Shown here one piece after another: positions 42,916 through 53,708 of a stretch of 64,000 nucleotides of DNA. The notes beneath the pieces were generated by a model that was not told the DNA's origin, searched no databases, and saw only the letters and a list, made by a program, of their open reading frames with translations. This DNA comes from Streptomyces omiyaensis (GTDB lineage Bacteria; Actinomycetota; Actinomycetes; Streptomycetales; Streptomycetaceae): positions 1 through 64,000 of the forward strand of contig NZ_BMVV01000017.1 of assembly GCF_014650895.1 (NCBI RefSeq), written 5' to 3'. The number at the start of each line of letters is the position of its first letter. Position 1 is the stretch's first letter. The position numbers and the translations under genes were made by a program.

Positions 42916-43539
42916 GGTCGGCTTCAGGGTCGACCGGGCCAGCTCGTACGCGGCGACCACCGCGTCCTCCTCGGCGTCGAGACCGCCGAGCTCCACGATG
43001 ACGACCGTGCCCTTCCCGGTCTGCACAGCGAAGGAGCGCCCCTCCCGCCACTCCTCCTCGAGCGCGCTGTACACGGAGTAGCGGGCCTCCACGGCGGGCA
43101 CCGCGCCCGCCTTCACGTCCGTCAGGACGAGCTCCTTGCTCTTGTCGTCCTCGACGAACGCCTTCAGCGCGGCCCGGGCCGGGCCCTTCGGCGCGGTCCA
43201 CACCCGCAGGAAGCCGATGTGCGGGGTCCCCTCCGACTTCGCCTCGCACACGATCGTGGCCGGTCCCTGCTCCACCAGCGCGGCGAAGTCGGGGTCGGCG
43301 GGCCTCTCGATCGTCTCCGGTTCCCACCCCTTGGCCAGGGAAAGCGAGACGGGGAGCGCGCAGGCGGTGCCGGGACCGCCCACGGACACCGCGGCCTCGG
43401 GGGACGGGGTGGCGGACGGCGCCGCGGAGGTCCCGGCCGCCGGCGGGGCCGCCGCGTCCGGCTCCGGGGTCGTACCGCACGCGGTCAGCAGGACCGCCGC
43501 GAGCAGGGCGGTACGGAGGAAGGGGGCTCTTACTGGCAT
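42913..43539 (-). CDS. hypothetical lipoprotein
   Basis: This is a 208-residue lipoprotein: signal peptide MPVRAPFLRTALLAAVLL and lipobox LTA|C, then an Ala/Pro/Thr linker and a domain with two further cysteines (GTACALPVSLSLAKGWEP, ATIVCEAKSEGTPH). It resembles extracytoplasmic lipoproteins of unknown function common in Streptomyces. The coding frame ends ...STLKPT followed by a TGA made of repeat-array sequence. The start at ATG 43539 removes an N-terminal extension lacking signal features. Confidence 0.8.
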   Translation of the reverse strand: MPVRAPFLRTALLAAVLLTACGTTPEPDAAAPPAAGTSAAPSATPSPEAAVSVGGPGTACALPVSLSLAKGWEPETIERPADPDFAALVEQGPATIVCEAKSEGTPHIGFLRVWTAPKGPARAALKAFVEDDKSKELVLTDVKAGAVPAVEARYSVYSALEEEWREGRSFAVQTGKGTVVIVELGGLDAEEDAVVAAYELARSTLKPT

Positions 43540-43640
43540 GACCCCATCATCCCCGGCGGCGTGCGTCACCCGGACGGCGGCAGCACAATGTGAGGACGGC
43601 CCGAAGGGGGAGGAATCCCACCCCGCCAGGGAGGCAGTCC

Positions 43641-44141
43641 ATGACCCGGAGCTTCAGGAGGATCGGCGCCCTCGGCGCCGCGACGGTGGCCGCCGTCGCC
43701 TTCGCGTCCGCCGCACCGGTGGCCGCCGCGCCCGCGGCCGACGGGTTCGAGTTCACCCTGTACGCCAAGGAGGTCCCCGCCGGCCAGGGCGGTGAGGAGA
43801 CCGGCCGGGCACCCGAGCTCGGCGATTCCTTCGCCTTCGCCGACGACCTCTCCCGCACCAAGGGCGGCGAGTCGGTCGGCCGGGACGGCATCGGCTGCAC
43901 CGTGGTGCGCACCGGCAACCCGGCCGACCTGCTCTGCGTCGGCAACTTCGTCCTGAACGGCGGCCCGGGCGGCCAGATCGCCGGCCAGACGCTGCTCTCC
44001 GTCGACCCCACGGACGACGCCCCGGCCGCCTTCGACATCGCGGTCACCGGCGGCACCGGCGACTTCAAGGACGTCCGCGGCTACATCCGCTCCACGCCGG
44101 ACGGGGACTACTCACGGCTGGAGTTCCACCTCACCCGCTGA
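43641..44141 (+). CDS. secreted allene-oxide-cyclase/dirigent-like barrel protein
   Basis: This is a 166-residue secreted protein: ATG 43641 after GGGAGGCAGTCC, a signal peptide ending near VAAAPA, then a beta-barrel pattern (ELGDSFAFADDL, IGCTVVRTGNP, LLCVGNFVLNGGPGG, FDIAVTGGTGDFKDVRGYI) seen in AOC/dirigent-fold proteins. Two Cys probably form a disulfide. The physiological role in actinobacteria is unknown. Confidence 0.78.
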   Translation: MTRSFRRIGALGAATVAAVAFASAAPVAAAPAADGFEFTLYAKEVPAGQGGEETGRAPELGDSFAFADDLSRTKGGESVGRDGIGCTVVRTGNPADLLCVGNFVLNGGPGGQIAGQTLLSVDPTDDAPAAFDIAVTGGTGDFKDVRGYIRSTPDGDYSRLEFHLTR

Positions 44142-44157
44142 CGGGCGACCGGCGGGG

Positions 44158-44784
44158 TCAGGAGAGCTTGCCGTAGTCCGGCAGCTTGAAGGCGCGCTCG
44201 GCGTGACCGCCGACGACGTCGGTCGTGTTGTTCCCGATGTTCGCGATGATCGTGTAGCCCTTGGCCTCGATCTCGGCGCGCTTCTCCGTCTTGTAGGCGC
44301 TCACCTCGGCGAAGAGGTCGGGCAGCGAGCGGACGTACAGCCCGTCCACCGGGTAGCCGACCTTCTTCAGGTTCCACTCCGTGAGGGAGTGGACGATCCC
44401 CGGGCGGGCCGTCACGAAGAAGACCTTCACCCCGCGCGCGTGCGCGTCCCGCACCAGCGCGTGGATCTCCGGGATGGCCGGCGTCGGCAGCTCCCAGAAC
44501 GGGTGGAAGTCCGTCTCCAGGGAGCTGTTGTCGATGTCGAGGACGATCGCCTGCTTCTGCGTGCCGGCGTCCTCGGCGCGCTCCTCGACGTAGGGGCGGG
44601 CCTCCGCGACGACGGCGGCCACGTCCCGGCGCCAGGTCGCGTAGTCCACCCCCTCGACCGCGGCGGCCGAGGCGAGGTGGGTGTCCGGGTCGGCGGCGGA
44701 GGCGGCGGGCGCCGGTCCGACGACGAGGAGGGCGGTGAGGCCGAGGAGGCCGGTGGCGGTGGCTGCGGACTTGGCGGAGGGCAT
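44158..44784 (-). CDS. secreted HAD-family acid phosphatase (class III/B type)
   Basis: This is a 208-residue exported phosphatase. A signal peptide (MPSAKSAATATGLLGLTALL, cleavage near ASAAD) is followed by the HAD core: IVLDIDNSSLETD (nucleophile Asp and general acid Asp), FFVTARPG (motif II) and the C-terminal IANIGNNTTDVVGG (motif IV region). It hydrolyses phosphomonoesters outside the cell. The start at ATG 44784 has a GGGAG ribosome binding site. Palindromes upstream suggest regulation. Confidence 0.9.
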   Translation of the reverse strand: MPSAKSAATATGLLGLTALLVVGPAPAASAADPDTHLASAAAVEGVDYATWRRDVAAVVAEARPYVEERAEDAGTQKQAIVLDIDNSSLETDFHPFWELPTPAIPEIHALVRDAHARGVKVFFVTARPGIVHSLTEWNLKKVGYPVDGLYVRSLPDLFAEVSAYKTEKRAEIEAKGYTIIANIGNNTTDVVGGHAERAFKLPDYGKLS

Positions 44785-44861
44785 GGGGGGCTCCCGAGTG
44801 GTCGACCGTCTCAGTGGTTGACATGCTCGCGACCCATACTGACCAGTAAGTGTCCGGCTGA

Positions 44862-44875
44862 CTACCGGTCGGTAG
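44862..44875. promoter_or_regulatory. operator-like palindrome upstream of the acid phosphatase
   Basis: CTACCG-GT-CGGTAG is a perfect palindrome. A second imperfect one (ACTGACCAGT at 44839-44848) lies beside it. They resemble TetR-type operators; no regulator gene is adjacent. Confidence 0.4.
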
Positions 44876-44907
44876 CGACTTTCCGTGCGGGAGGTGCCGC
44901 CCGGGAA

Positions 44908-44948
44908 CGACACCGCCCCCGGTCCACGGGGGACCGGGGGCGGTGTCG
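44908..44948 (-). terminator. terminator of the DUF262-AlbA_2 gene
   Basis: An 18-bp perfect stem (44908-44925 and 44931-44948) with a 5-nt loop directly after the stop codon at 44967. Confidence 0.85.
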
Positions 44949-44966
44949 CGTGCGGGGGCCTGGGTC

Positions 44967-46730
44967 TCACTGAAATCGTTTGGCGACCTCGAGCATCCGC
45001 GAGGGCTCGGTGACCTCGATCGTGTCGTCTCCGGAGCGCACGAAGATCCGCTCGCCCACCAGGGAGACGTCCTGCTGGCCGGGTACGCGAATGACGATGA
45101 TTCCGTACCCGAAGTAGTTGGAGTGCGACAGGTTGGCCAGCACGGCGTCCCTCACGGGCCGAGACAGGCCCGAGGAACGGATGAAGTCCTTCCAGCGGGC
45201 GTAGTACTGCTCGGGGGTCTCCTTCAGGAGCTGGGCCTCGCGATGGACTCCTACGACGGAGCGACGTCCCACGGGATGGGCGTCGACATGGTCCAGGGAC
45301 TTGATTCGACGGACATCTGCGGGCTTGTCGGCCACGCCGATGAGGATGGTTCCGGAATGGCCCTTCCCGTTGTTGGCGATCGCGCAAATCGTATGGACCA
45401 CCCTCTGCATGACCGCCGTGTCGATCCCACGGTTCTCGTCCAGGCGGAGGATCCCCTGCTTCAGCTCGTAGTGCGAGGTCTCTATCTCGGAGCGGCGAAT
45501 GATTGCGTCGATGTCCACCGTGGTGTGATCGCCGTAGATGTCCCGAGGTTCGCTGTCCACGAAGTGCTGTCGAATCAGCGCCTTGATGGTCTCCACGTTG
45601 GCGCGCCGCTCTTCCGGGGCGGTGGATGCCCTGCTGGTCTCGATCCTCTTGTCCAGATTGGTGATGGAATTCCTCAGGCCGGCGTAATCGGAGATCTTCT
45701 TGTTCTCGCCGATGAGTAGTTCGTGGAAGGCCACGAAGAGAACTGCGAAAGCCGACGGGAAAGGATTGGTGCTCGTCTTCGTGAAGATGATGGACCGGAG
45801 CTTCTTGGGTACTCCCTGGGTGCATATCGTGCTGATTTCATCGACGCAGAACTTGAATTCCGCGGAGAATTTTTCGCTCCCGTAGCTGTCCAGCGCGCGC
45901 ATGATCCGTGCGTTCTCGCCCGACGAGGGCTGATAGATCTGGTCGAGAGCGTCCTTTGAGCGATCGATGAGGCGACCGCCGATGATCGAAGCGGCGATGT
46001 CGGCGATGCACTGCTCATCCATCGAGTCCCTGAGATCCGTCGAGCGCAGGATCCCCTGCTTCACCCAGAAGACGTTGCTCGCTTCGACCTCGTACCCGTG
46101 CTTCGTCATGGGGAGATCGATGCTGATGGACGGCATTTTCTCGAGGCTCAAGATGTCGCTCGAGGCGTCGCCCCTGACTTCGCAGGAGAGGCTTCGCACC
46201 AACGTCGAGAACTCGTCCTGCACGCCGGACTGGCGTCGTTCTTGATCGCTCAGGCGATGCCCGTAGCTGTTGATGCGAGTGAAGACGTCGTCGATCTCCT
46301 CGTCAGTGGCTCCACGCATGACGGAAACAGCGATCGGGTAGTCGAGGAAAGTCCCCACTTCGCGTGCGGTCAGCTTGGCGCCCGAAGCCACGGAGAACGC
46401 GCCTTCTTCTGTGGCGCGTGTTTTCGCGGTGACGAATTGGTCGACATCGAAATATCGACTGTCGAGAGTGGGGAAGGCGGTCTCGGCGAAAGAGAGGAGA
46501 GTGTGCAGTCGCTGCAGGCCGTCGATGACTTCGTAGTCCCCGTTTTCGCGCTCCGCCAGCAGCACTGCGGGGATCGGGTACCGCTTCAGCACGGACTCGA
46601 TGAGTTTCTGCTTCTCTTCGAGCGTCCAGACCAGCTTCCTCTGGTAGCGGCGATTGACCCAGAGTTTGTTCTCGCTGTACCAGACGTAGATGGACTGGAT
46701 GTTTTTCGACTGTGATTCGAACTCGGTCAC
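44967..46730 (-). CDS. DUF262 (ParB/GmrS-like) - AlbA_2 fusion, possible defence protein
   Basis: This is a 587-residue protein. The N-terminal ~200 residues are a DUF262 domain: NRRYQRKLVWTLEEKQKLIE, YPIPAVLLAE, the nucleotide-binding/hydrolysis motif DGLQRLHTL (usually DGQQR) and FTRINSYGHRLSDQE. A helical middle region follows. Residues ~410-570 resemble the AlbA_2/Schlafen-type putative DNA-binding domain (SHYELKQGILRLDEN, IANNGKGHSGTILIGVAD). There is no DUF1524 HNH nuclease. The third-position GC is clearly lower than in the neighbours, which suggests transfer. GTG 46730 is chosen because upstream in-frame codons lie in the class I fumarase terminator. It is a single gene with its own terminator. 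Confidence 0.82.
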   Translation of the reverse strand: MTEFESQSKNIQSIYVWYSENKLWVNRRYQRKLVWTLEEKQKLIESVLKRYPIPAVLLAERENGDYEVIDGLQRLHTLLSFAETAFPTLDSRYFDVDQFVTAKTRATEEGAFSVASGAKLTAREVGTFLDYPIAVSVMRGATDEEIDDVFTRINSYGHRLSDQERRQSGVQDEFSTLVRSLSCEVRGDASSDILSLEKMPSISIDLPMTKHGYEVEASNVFWVKQGILRSTDLRDSMDEQCIADIAASIIGGRLIDRSKDALDQIYQPSSGENARIMRALDSYGSEKFSAEFKFCVDEISTICTQGVPKKLRSIIFTKTSTNPFPSAFAVLFVAFHELLIGENKKISDYAGLRNSITNLDKRIETSRASTAPEERRANVETIKALIRQHFVDSEPRDIYGDHTTVDIDAIIRRSEIETSHYELKQGILRLDENRGIDTAVMQRVVHTICAIANNGKGHSGTILIGVADKPADVRRIKSLDHVDAHPVGRRSVVGVHREAQLLKETPEQYYARWKDFIRSSGLSRPVRDAVLANLSHSNYFGYGIIVIRVPGQQDVSLVGERIFVRSGDDTIEVTEPSRMLEVAKRFQ

Positions 46731-46785
46731 GTGTGGACTGTTCCATACTTCATCGCCCAGCGTGACGGGTTCGCGGAAATTCGGG

Positions 46786-46830
46786 AGCCGGCCCGGTGAC
46801 TCGTGTCGAAGGTGGGTCACCGGGCCGGCT
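46786..46830 (-). terminator. terminator of the class I fumarase gene
   Basis: A 15-bp perfect stem (46786-46800 and 46816-46830) with a 15-nt loop, between the fumarase stop and the DUF262-AlbA_2 gene. Confidence 0.8.
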
Positions 46831-46878
46831 GCAGGCAAGCCTCCGAGGAGACGGTGCCCTCGCCGAAGCGGCCGCGGG

Positions 46879-48561
<1,683 letters not shown>

Positions 48562-48693
48562 TCCTCACTCGGCAGACAGCAGCGCACGCCTCCGTTGGCG
48601 GGCGCACCCTCCAGCGTAGAGCGAGGGCGCGGCCCCGATCCTGTGAGGTAAGGCTCACCGGGGACCGGGACCGCGCCGATGTGGAGTGTTCCG

Positions 48694-51312
48694 CTACGAG
48701 ACGCTCGCCGTCAGCGTGTACGGGTTCGCCAGGAGCGGGGAGGTGCGGCGGGACTCGACGACCAGCTCCCACACGCCGGCGGCGGGCGCGGCGTAGGTCC
48801 GGCTCCGCGGGTCGCAGCCGTAGCCGTCGAGGTAGCCGTTGTAGCAGTAGACCGTTCCGGCGGCGGAGGCCTCACCGGAGACGCCGGTCGGCCGGAAGGC
48901 CCACCAGCGGGTCTGGGAGCCCTCGTCCAGGCCGTCCAGGGAGACGGTCAGCGCCTTCGCCCCGGCGGGCACGGCCACGGTGTAGTGGACCGTGTCGTTC
49001 CGGTACGAGACGCCGGTGACGGTCAGCGGGGCGCCGCCGGCCTCCAGCGGGACCGCGGCCTCGACCGCGAGCATCGTGTGCTGCTCGACCGCCCGCGTCA
49101 GCGGGTCGTCGAGGACGAGGACGGCGGAGTGGACGCCCTGGGTGCCCGGCCTCGCCGTGACCCGCAGGGTGGTCGGCACGCCCTTGGCGAGGACCACGGA
49201 GGACGGCACGGAGAAGGTGCCGCCGCCGCCCTTCAGACCGACCTCGTACGCCACGGGCCGGTCGGATCCGGTGGTGCGGGTGACGGTCAGCTCGTAGGCG
49301 CGCTGCTCGCCGACGCCCTGGCCGCCCGCGCCCGGGGCGCAGCTGTTGAAGAGGCCGCTGCCGCGGTGCGGGGTGACGAGCTGCCCGGAGAGCGGGGTGC
49401 AGACGGGGGCCGAGACGGTCACGGCGTCGGCCGTGGCCGCCTTGCCCCTGCCGAGCACGGACCACGCCTTCGGCACGTCGAGCCCGCCGCGTCCCTGGGC
49501 GACCGCGTCGGCCTTGCCGTTCCAGCGGGCGGTGGAGTGGATCGCGGAGCGCAGCTCGGCGGGGGAGGCGGAGACCCCGGTCTGCCGCGCGGCGGAGAGC
49601 AGCAGGGCGCCCGCGCCCGCGGCCTGGGGGGACGCCATCGAGGTGCCGTTCAGCATCGAGTAGCCGGGCGGCAGCCGGTAGCCGGTCTCGGCCACGGAGG
49701 CGGGGGCGATCCAGTCGGGGGTCGTGGAGACGGCCGAGCCCGGCGCGGTGACGTCCGGCTTGAAGCCGCCGTCCTCGCGCGGGCCGCGCGAGGAGAAGGG
49801 GAACATGGCGCGGGCGTCCCGGGTGCGCGAGCCGTAGTTCGCCCACCAGGTATCGGACGAGACGGCCGCCCCGACGCTGACGACCTTGTCGCCGCCGGTC
49901 GGGTCGCCGACCGTGTTGGTCCCGGCGCCGGAGTTGCCGGCCGAGATGAAGAGCTGGACGCCGCTGGTGTCGATCAGGCGGTTGTAGACGAGCGCGCGGG
50001 CGCTCTGCCCGTCGTTGAACTCGGGGCTCGAACCGATCGACATGTTGATCACGTCGACGCCGTACTTCGTGGCGAGGTCGATCATGCCGTCGGTGAGCGC
50101 GGCCGAGGAGCAGCCGAGGGAGTGGCACGCCTTCATCGAGACGAGCTTCGCGCCGGGCGCCTGCCCGTCCATGGCGCCGCCGAACATGCCGTGCGCGGCG
50201 GTGATGCCGGCGACGTGGGTGCCGTGGGCCTCGGTGACGACGTTGACGTTCACGCCCGTCGTGGTGGCGGTGACCTTCTTCGCCTGGACGGTGAAGGGGA
50301 TCCGCTCGTTGAGCGGCGTCGCCGGGTCGTCCGTGCCGAGGTGACCGATCTGGCGGGCCACGCCGAACTGCCGCATCGCCTCCTCGTCGGTGAAGTCGAA
50401 GTCGCCGTCCGTGTCGACCCAGATCGCGCCGTCCGAGTCCCGGAAGAGCACGCCCAGCTTCTGCTGACCGCCGCCGGGCATCGTCATCGCGCGGTGCTGC
50501 ACCCGCAGGTCGGAGCCGGCCGGGGCGGTCCACGCCTGGCCGTCGGGGGAGACGACCGTCGGTCCCGTCTGCTGCTTGCCCATCAGGAACCAGCTGGAGT
50601 CGAAGAGCAGGTCGATGAAGTTGTTCGGGTCGGTGCCCGTCACCGTCTCGACCAGCTTGTGCTCGCCGGTCGTGGTCCGCGCCAGCGCCGGGTGCGTCGG
50701 GTCGACGCCGGTGTCCATGATCCCGATGGTGACCCCGCGCCCGTCGAAGGCCGGGTGGGCGTCCTTGAACTCGGTCGAACCCGTCTCGCGGGTCGGCATG
50801 TACGGGTTCGCGTCCGGGGTGGCGGCGGACGGGGCGGCCGGCGGCGTGCCGTCCGGCCGGCCGGCGGCCACGGCGGCCGCGCCGCCGTCCGCCCGGGTGT
50901 CCTCGATCTCCAGCAGCTCGTCGAGGTCGACGGCGACGACCGGGTCGAGGGCGGCGACCCGCTCGACGAGGCCGAAGGGGACGTTGGCCTTGAGGTACCC
51001 GACGGACTCGTCGGTGCGGACCGTCTCCACGCCCGCGCCCAGTCCGGCGAGCGCGGCCTCGGCCTCGGCGGTGCGGCCGTCGGCGACGGCGACGATCAGG
51101 GTCGCGAAGCCGGGCGCGGCGGCCGAGCTCCGCGCGGTGGCGTGCTGCCGCTCGTACTGCGCGAGCAGGGCGCGGTCGTGGGCGCCCAGCTTGTCGGCCC
51201 CGGGGGCGGGCGAGGGGTCGGTGCCGGCCGCGGCGGGGCCCACGGTGAGGGCGAGGGAGGCGGCGGCGAGCGCGAGGGCGGTGGATATCGCGGTGGATCT
51301 GCGACGGGACAT
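48694..51312 (-). CDS. secreted subtilisin-like serine protease (S8)
   Basis: This is an 872-residue exported protease. ATG 51312 follows GGAAGGACATCC. A signal peptide (MSRRRSTAISTALALAAASL...AAAG) and an inhibitor-like propeptide (about 50-150) precede the S8 domain: IGIMDTGVDPTHPAL (Asp), VTEAHGTHVAGITAAHG (His), FISAGNSGAGTN (oxyanion Asn) and MLNGTSMASPQAAG (Ser). A ~100-residue insertion sits between the Asp and His motifs (GAIWVDTDGDFDF), as in tripeptidyl-peptidase-like and vpr-type subtilases. C-terminal beta-sandwich domains follow. It degrades extracellular protein. A divergent or associated regulator is encoded upstream (51503-52390). Confidence 0.93.
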   Translation of the reverse strand: MSRRRSTAISTALALAAASLALTVGPAAAGTDPSPAPGADKLGAHDRALLAQYERQHATARSSAAAPGFATLIVAVADGRTAEAEAALAGLGAGVETVRTDESVGYLKANVPFGLVERVAALDPVVAVDLDELLEIEDTRADGGAAAVAAGRPDGTPPAAPSAATPDANPYMPTRETGSTEFKDAHPAFDGRGVTIGIMDTGVDPTHPALARTTTGEHKLVETVTGTDPNNFIDLLFDSSWFLMGKQQTGPTVVSPDGQAWTAPAGSDLRVQHRAMTMPGGGQQKLGVLFRDSDGAIWVDTDGDFDFTDEEAMRQFGVARQIGHLGTDDPATPLNERIPFTVQAKKVTATTTGVNVNVVTEAHGTHVAGITAAHGMFGGAMDGQAPGAKLVSMKACHSLGCSSAALTDGMIDLATKYGVDVINMSIGSSPEFNDGQSARALVYNRLIDTSGVQLFISAGNSGAGTNTVGDPTGGDKVVSVGAAVSSDTWWANYGSRTRDARAMFPFSSRGPREDGGFKPDVTAPGSAVSTTPDWIAPASVAETGYRLPPGYSMLNGTSMASPQAAGAGALLLSAARQTGVSASPAELRSAIHSTARWNGKADAVAQGRGGLDVPKAWSVLGRGKAATADAVTVSAPVCTPLSGQLVTPHRGSGLFNSCAPGAGGQGVGEQRAYELTVTRTTGSDRPVAYEVGLKGGGGTFSVPSSVVLAKGVPTTLRVTARPGTQGVHSAVLVLDDPLTRAVEQHTMLAVEAAVPLEAGGAPLTVTGVSYRNDTVHYTVAVPAGAKALTVSLDGLDEGSQTRWWAFRPTGVSGEASAAGTVYCYNGYLDGYGCDPRSRTYAAPAAGVWELVVESRRTSPLLANPYTLTASVS

Positions 51313-51502
51313 GGATGTCCTTCCGGCGGCGTCCTGGTGTGCGAACGCCGGACACGTTGCCACGCGCCCGCCGCCCCGAGAGGCCCCCGCCCGTGTCGGC
51401 TTGCCGCCTTGTCGTAAAGCCGACAGGTGCCTTCCCGCGCCTCGTGCGACCGGGCGGCGGAGCCGTGCCGAGGGGGGGCGGGGCGGGGCGCGGCGCGGGG
51501 TG

Positions 51503-52390
51503 TCAGAGCCAGTGGTGGCGGGCCGCGTGCCAGCCGAGCTGGAGCCGGCTGCGGACGCCCGCCAGGGCGAGCAGCCTGCGGACCCGCCGCTGCACCGTCC
51601 GCTCCGACACGCCCAGTTGGGCCCCGATCGCCTGGTCCGTGTAGCCGTTCAGGAGCAGCGTCACCAGCCGCCGGTCGTCCGCCGTCAGCGGTCCGTCGAC
51701 CGCCGCCGCGAGCGCCACCGGAACCGGCAGCGCGCTGTCCCAGACCCGGTCGAAGATCCAGCCGAGCGCGTCGAGCAGCGGCCGTGACCGCAGCACCGTG
51801 GCGGTGGGCCCGTCGCCCTCCGCCGGGCCGGCCGCCCGGGTGCCGTCCACTCGCGCGCCGCCCTCCGCCGGGCAGTACCGCGGCTCGCCGTCCTCCCGGG
51901 GGGTCTCCGGCAGCGGGACGACGAGGGCCCGCGCCCGGTCCACCAGCACGAGTTTCAGCGGCAGTCCGAAGGCGACCCGCATCTCCTCGCCCAGCGACGA
52001 CCAGTGTTCGAGCAGTGGCGGGGTGTCGGAGTCCGTGAGCGCGAGCGCGTCCCGCTCGTACACCACCCGGTACCGCACCCCGGCCCGCATCGCCTCCCGC
52101 TGACCGGAGTTGGCGGCGGCCGGCACCGCGACCACGGGACCCGCGGAGAGCGCGAGGATCTCGCGCCGGGCCGAGCGCTGGAGCTCCGCGTACCGCTCGG
52201 CGATGGCCCGGGCGCCGGTGACGGTCTCCACGTCCGCCGCGGAGGGCGCCCCCGGGGGCGGCGCGCCGGGCTCGCCGGGCCGCAGGGCCCGCCGGATCTC
52301 GTCGAGGCGGCTGAGGACGAGCCCCTCGAAGGTGCCCGCGTCCCGCAGGGACCCGTTCTGAGCATCCGTCACCCGTGTCACGTCCGTCAT
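51503..52390 (-). CDS. HTH (LuxR-type) transcriptional regulator
   Basis: This is a 295-residue regulator. The C-terminal helix-turn-helix (LTADDRRLVTLLLNGYTDQA, IGAQLGVSERTVQRRVRRLL) follows a TrmB-like or PLD-like effector domain (about 60-210; AELQRSARREILALSAGP, RYRVVYERDAL) as in many streptomycete regulators next to secreted enzymes. It may control the adjacent subtilase; this is inferred from position only. Start: ATG 52390 has the ribosome binding site almost touching; GTG at 52381 in the same frame is spaced better. Confidence 0.82.
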   Translation of the reverse strand: MTDVTRVTDAQNGSLRDAGTFEGLVLSRLDEIRRALRPGEPGAPPPGAPSAADVETVTGARAIAERYAELQRSARREILALSAGPVVAVPAAANSGQREAMRAGVRYRVVYERDALALTDSDTPPLLEHWSSLGEEMRVAFGLPLKLVLVDRARALVVPLPETPREDGEPRYCPAEGGARVDGTRAAGPAEGDGPTATVLRSRPLLDALGWIFDRVWDSALPVPVALAAAVDGPLTADDRRLVTLLLNGYTDQAIGAQLGVSERTVQRRVRRLLALAGVRSRLQLGWHAARHHWL

Positions 52391-52755
52391 CCCTCCCGCC
52401 GGCCCGCCCGCGCGCTCATCCTGGCGGAGCGGCCGCTCCCGCGGCGGGCCCCGGAACGGCGGATTCCCGCCGCGACGCAACCCGCCACCGGCTGCGGTAC
52501 GACCCGCCTCCTCCGCCGCGACGCGCCCTGCCCCCACCACGGCGAGACCCCCGCCACGGCGCGACCCGTCCCCCAGGCGCAACCTGCCACCCGCCACGGC
52601 GCGATCCGTCACGGCGCGATCCGCCACGGCGCGGCCCGGGGTGCCGCCGCCGCGGCGGTCCGCGCCCTCGCGTTCCCGCCGCTTCGCGTCCCCTAGGGGA
52701 GAGATGGGGGTTCGGATCCCTGGTCGCGATCTATCGCGTGTGCCAGGCTGGACGG
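52391..52755. other. 365-bp repetitive, C-rich non-coding gap
   Basis: It holds degenerate ~15-bp repeats of the form CCACGGCGCGA(C/T)CC, most regular at about 52591-52635. No credible gene was seen. Promoters for the HTH regulator (minus) and the DUF1707 gene (plus; CAGGCT at 52744-52749, 6 nt before the GTG) should lie at its ends. Confidence 0.6.
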
Positions 52756-53556
52756 GTGGACCTCGAAAAGCAGCCCGACCCCGCGCAGCAGCCCGCCCCG
52801 ACCCCGCCCGAGGCCCCGGCGGCCCCGGCCGCGCCCGCGCCTCCGGCCGCCCCCGAGCCCCCGGCGGCCCCCGAGCCCCCCGCCGCCCCCGCGCCCCCCG
52901 CCGCGCCCGCCTACGCGGACCCGCAGGGTTCGCTGCGGGCCTCGGACGCCGACCGGGACCGGATCGCGGACATCCTGGCCGAGGCCCTGGCGGAGGGGAG
53001 ACTGGACGCGGAGGAGCACGCCGAGCGGGTCGAGGCGGTCTACCGGGCCAAGACCGTGGGCGAGCTGGAGCCGATCGTGCGGGACCTGCCGGCGGCCCCC
53101 GGCCGGACCGCGGCCGCCCCCCGGCCGGAGCCGGTGCCGGCGGCCTACGGGCCGGAGGACGTCGAGGGGAACGCCGACCAGCTGCTCGCGGTCTTCTCCA
53201 GCACCACCCGCAAGGGCCGCTGGCGGGTCGCCCGCCGCACCAACGCCTTCGCGGTCTTCGGGAACATCGAGATCGACCTGACCGAGGCGATCTTCGCCCA
53301 GCCGCTCACCACCATCAACGCCACCTCGATCTTCGGGAACATCGAGGTGCGCGTCCCGGAGAACATCAGCCTGCGCGGCACCGGCACCGGCATCCTCGGG
53401 AACTTCGAGGTCACCTCGCTGGAGGGGGTCGATCCGCAGGCGCCGCTGGTGGTGGTCAACGGCTACGCCCTCTGCGGGAACGTGGAGGCCCGCCCCAAGC
53501 GCGGCAAGTGGGTCGTCGACCTCCAGAGCAAGATCCGCAAGCACCTGGGCCACTGA
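52756..53556 (+). CDS. DUF1707 - LiaF-like (cell wall-active antibiotic response) protein
   Basis: This is a 266-residue cytoplasmic protein. A Pro/Ala-rich start (about 8-55, PAAPEPPAAPEP) is followed by DUF1707 (LRASDADRDRIADILAEALA, GRLDAEEHAERVEAVYRAKT) and a right-handed beta-helix-like LiaF/YvqF C-terminal domain (FGNIEIDLTEAIF, SIFGNIEVRVPENI, LGNFEVTSLEGVD). Unlike many relatives it has no membrane spans. It may sense envelope stress. There is no ribosome binding site at GTG 52756; CAGGCT lies 6 nt upstream, so it may be leaderless. Confidence 0.85.
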   Translation: MDLEKQPDPAQQPAPTPPEAPAAPAAPAPPAAPEPPAAPEPPAAPAPPAAPAYADPQGSLRASDADRDRIADILAEALAEGRLDAEEHAERVEAVYRAKTVGELEPIVRDLPAAPGRTAAAPRPEPVPAAYGPEDVEGNADQLLAVFSSTTRKGRWRVARRTNAFAVFGNIEIDLTEAIFAQPLTTINATSIFGNIEVRVPENISLRGTGTGILGNFEVTSLEGVDPQAPLVVVNGYALCGNVEARPKRGKWVVDLQSKIRKHLGH

Positions 53557-53708
53557 TCCACCGACGGGTATCGGTCAGGTGGTGACCGGAATGCGTCGCC
53601 GGGGCCCCGGACTCCGGATGGGGGGCGCACGCAGTGCATAGGCGCGCGCACAGCGGGTAGGGCTGCTGCATCGCTGCTCGCTCGCGAAGCCGTCGTCAGG
53701 AGTAGACC

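Noticed and set aside
44818..44840. Plus-strand TTGACA promoter upstream of the acid phosphatase
   Set aside because: There is no plus-strand gene downstream and no -10 at a fitting distance.
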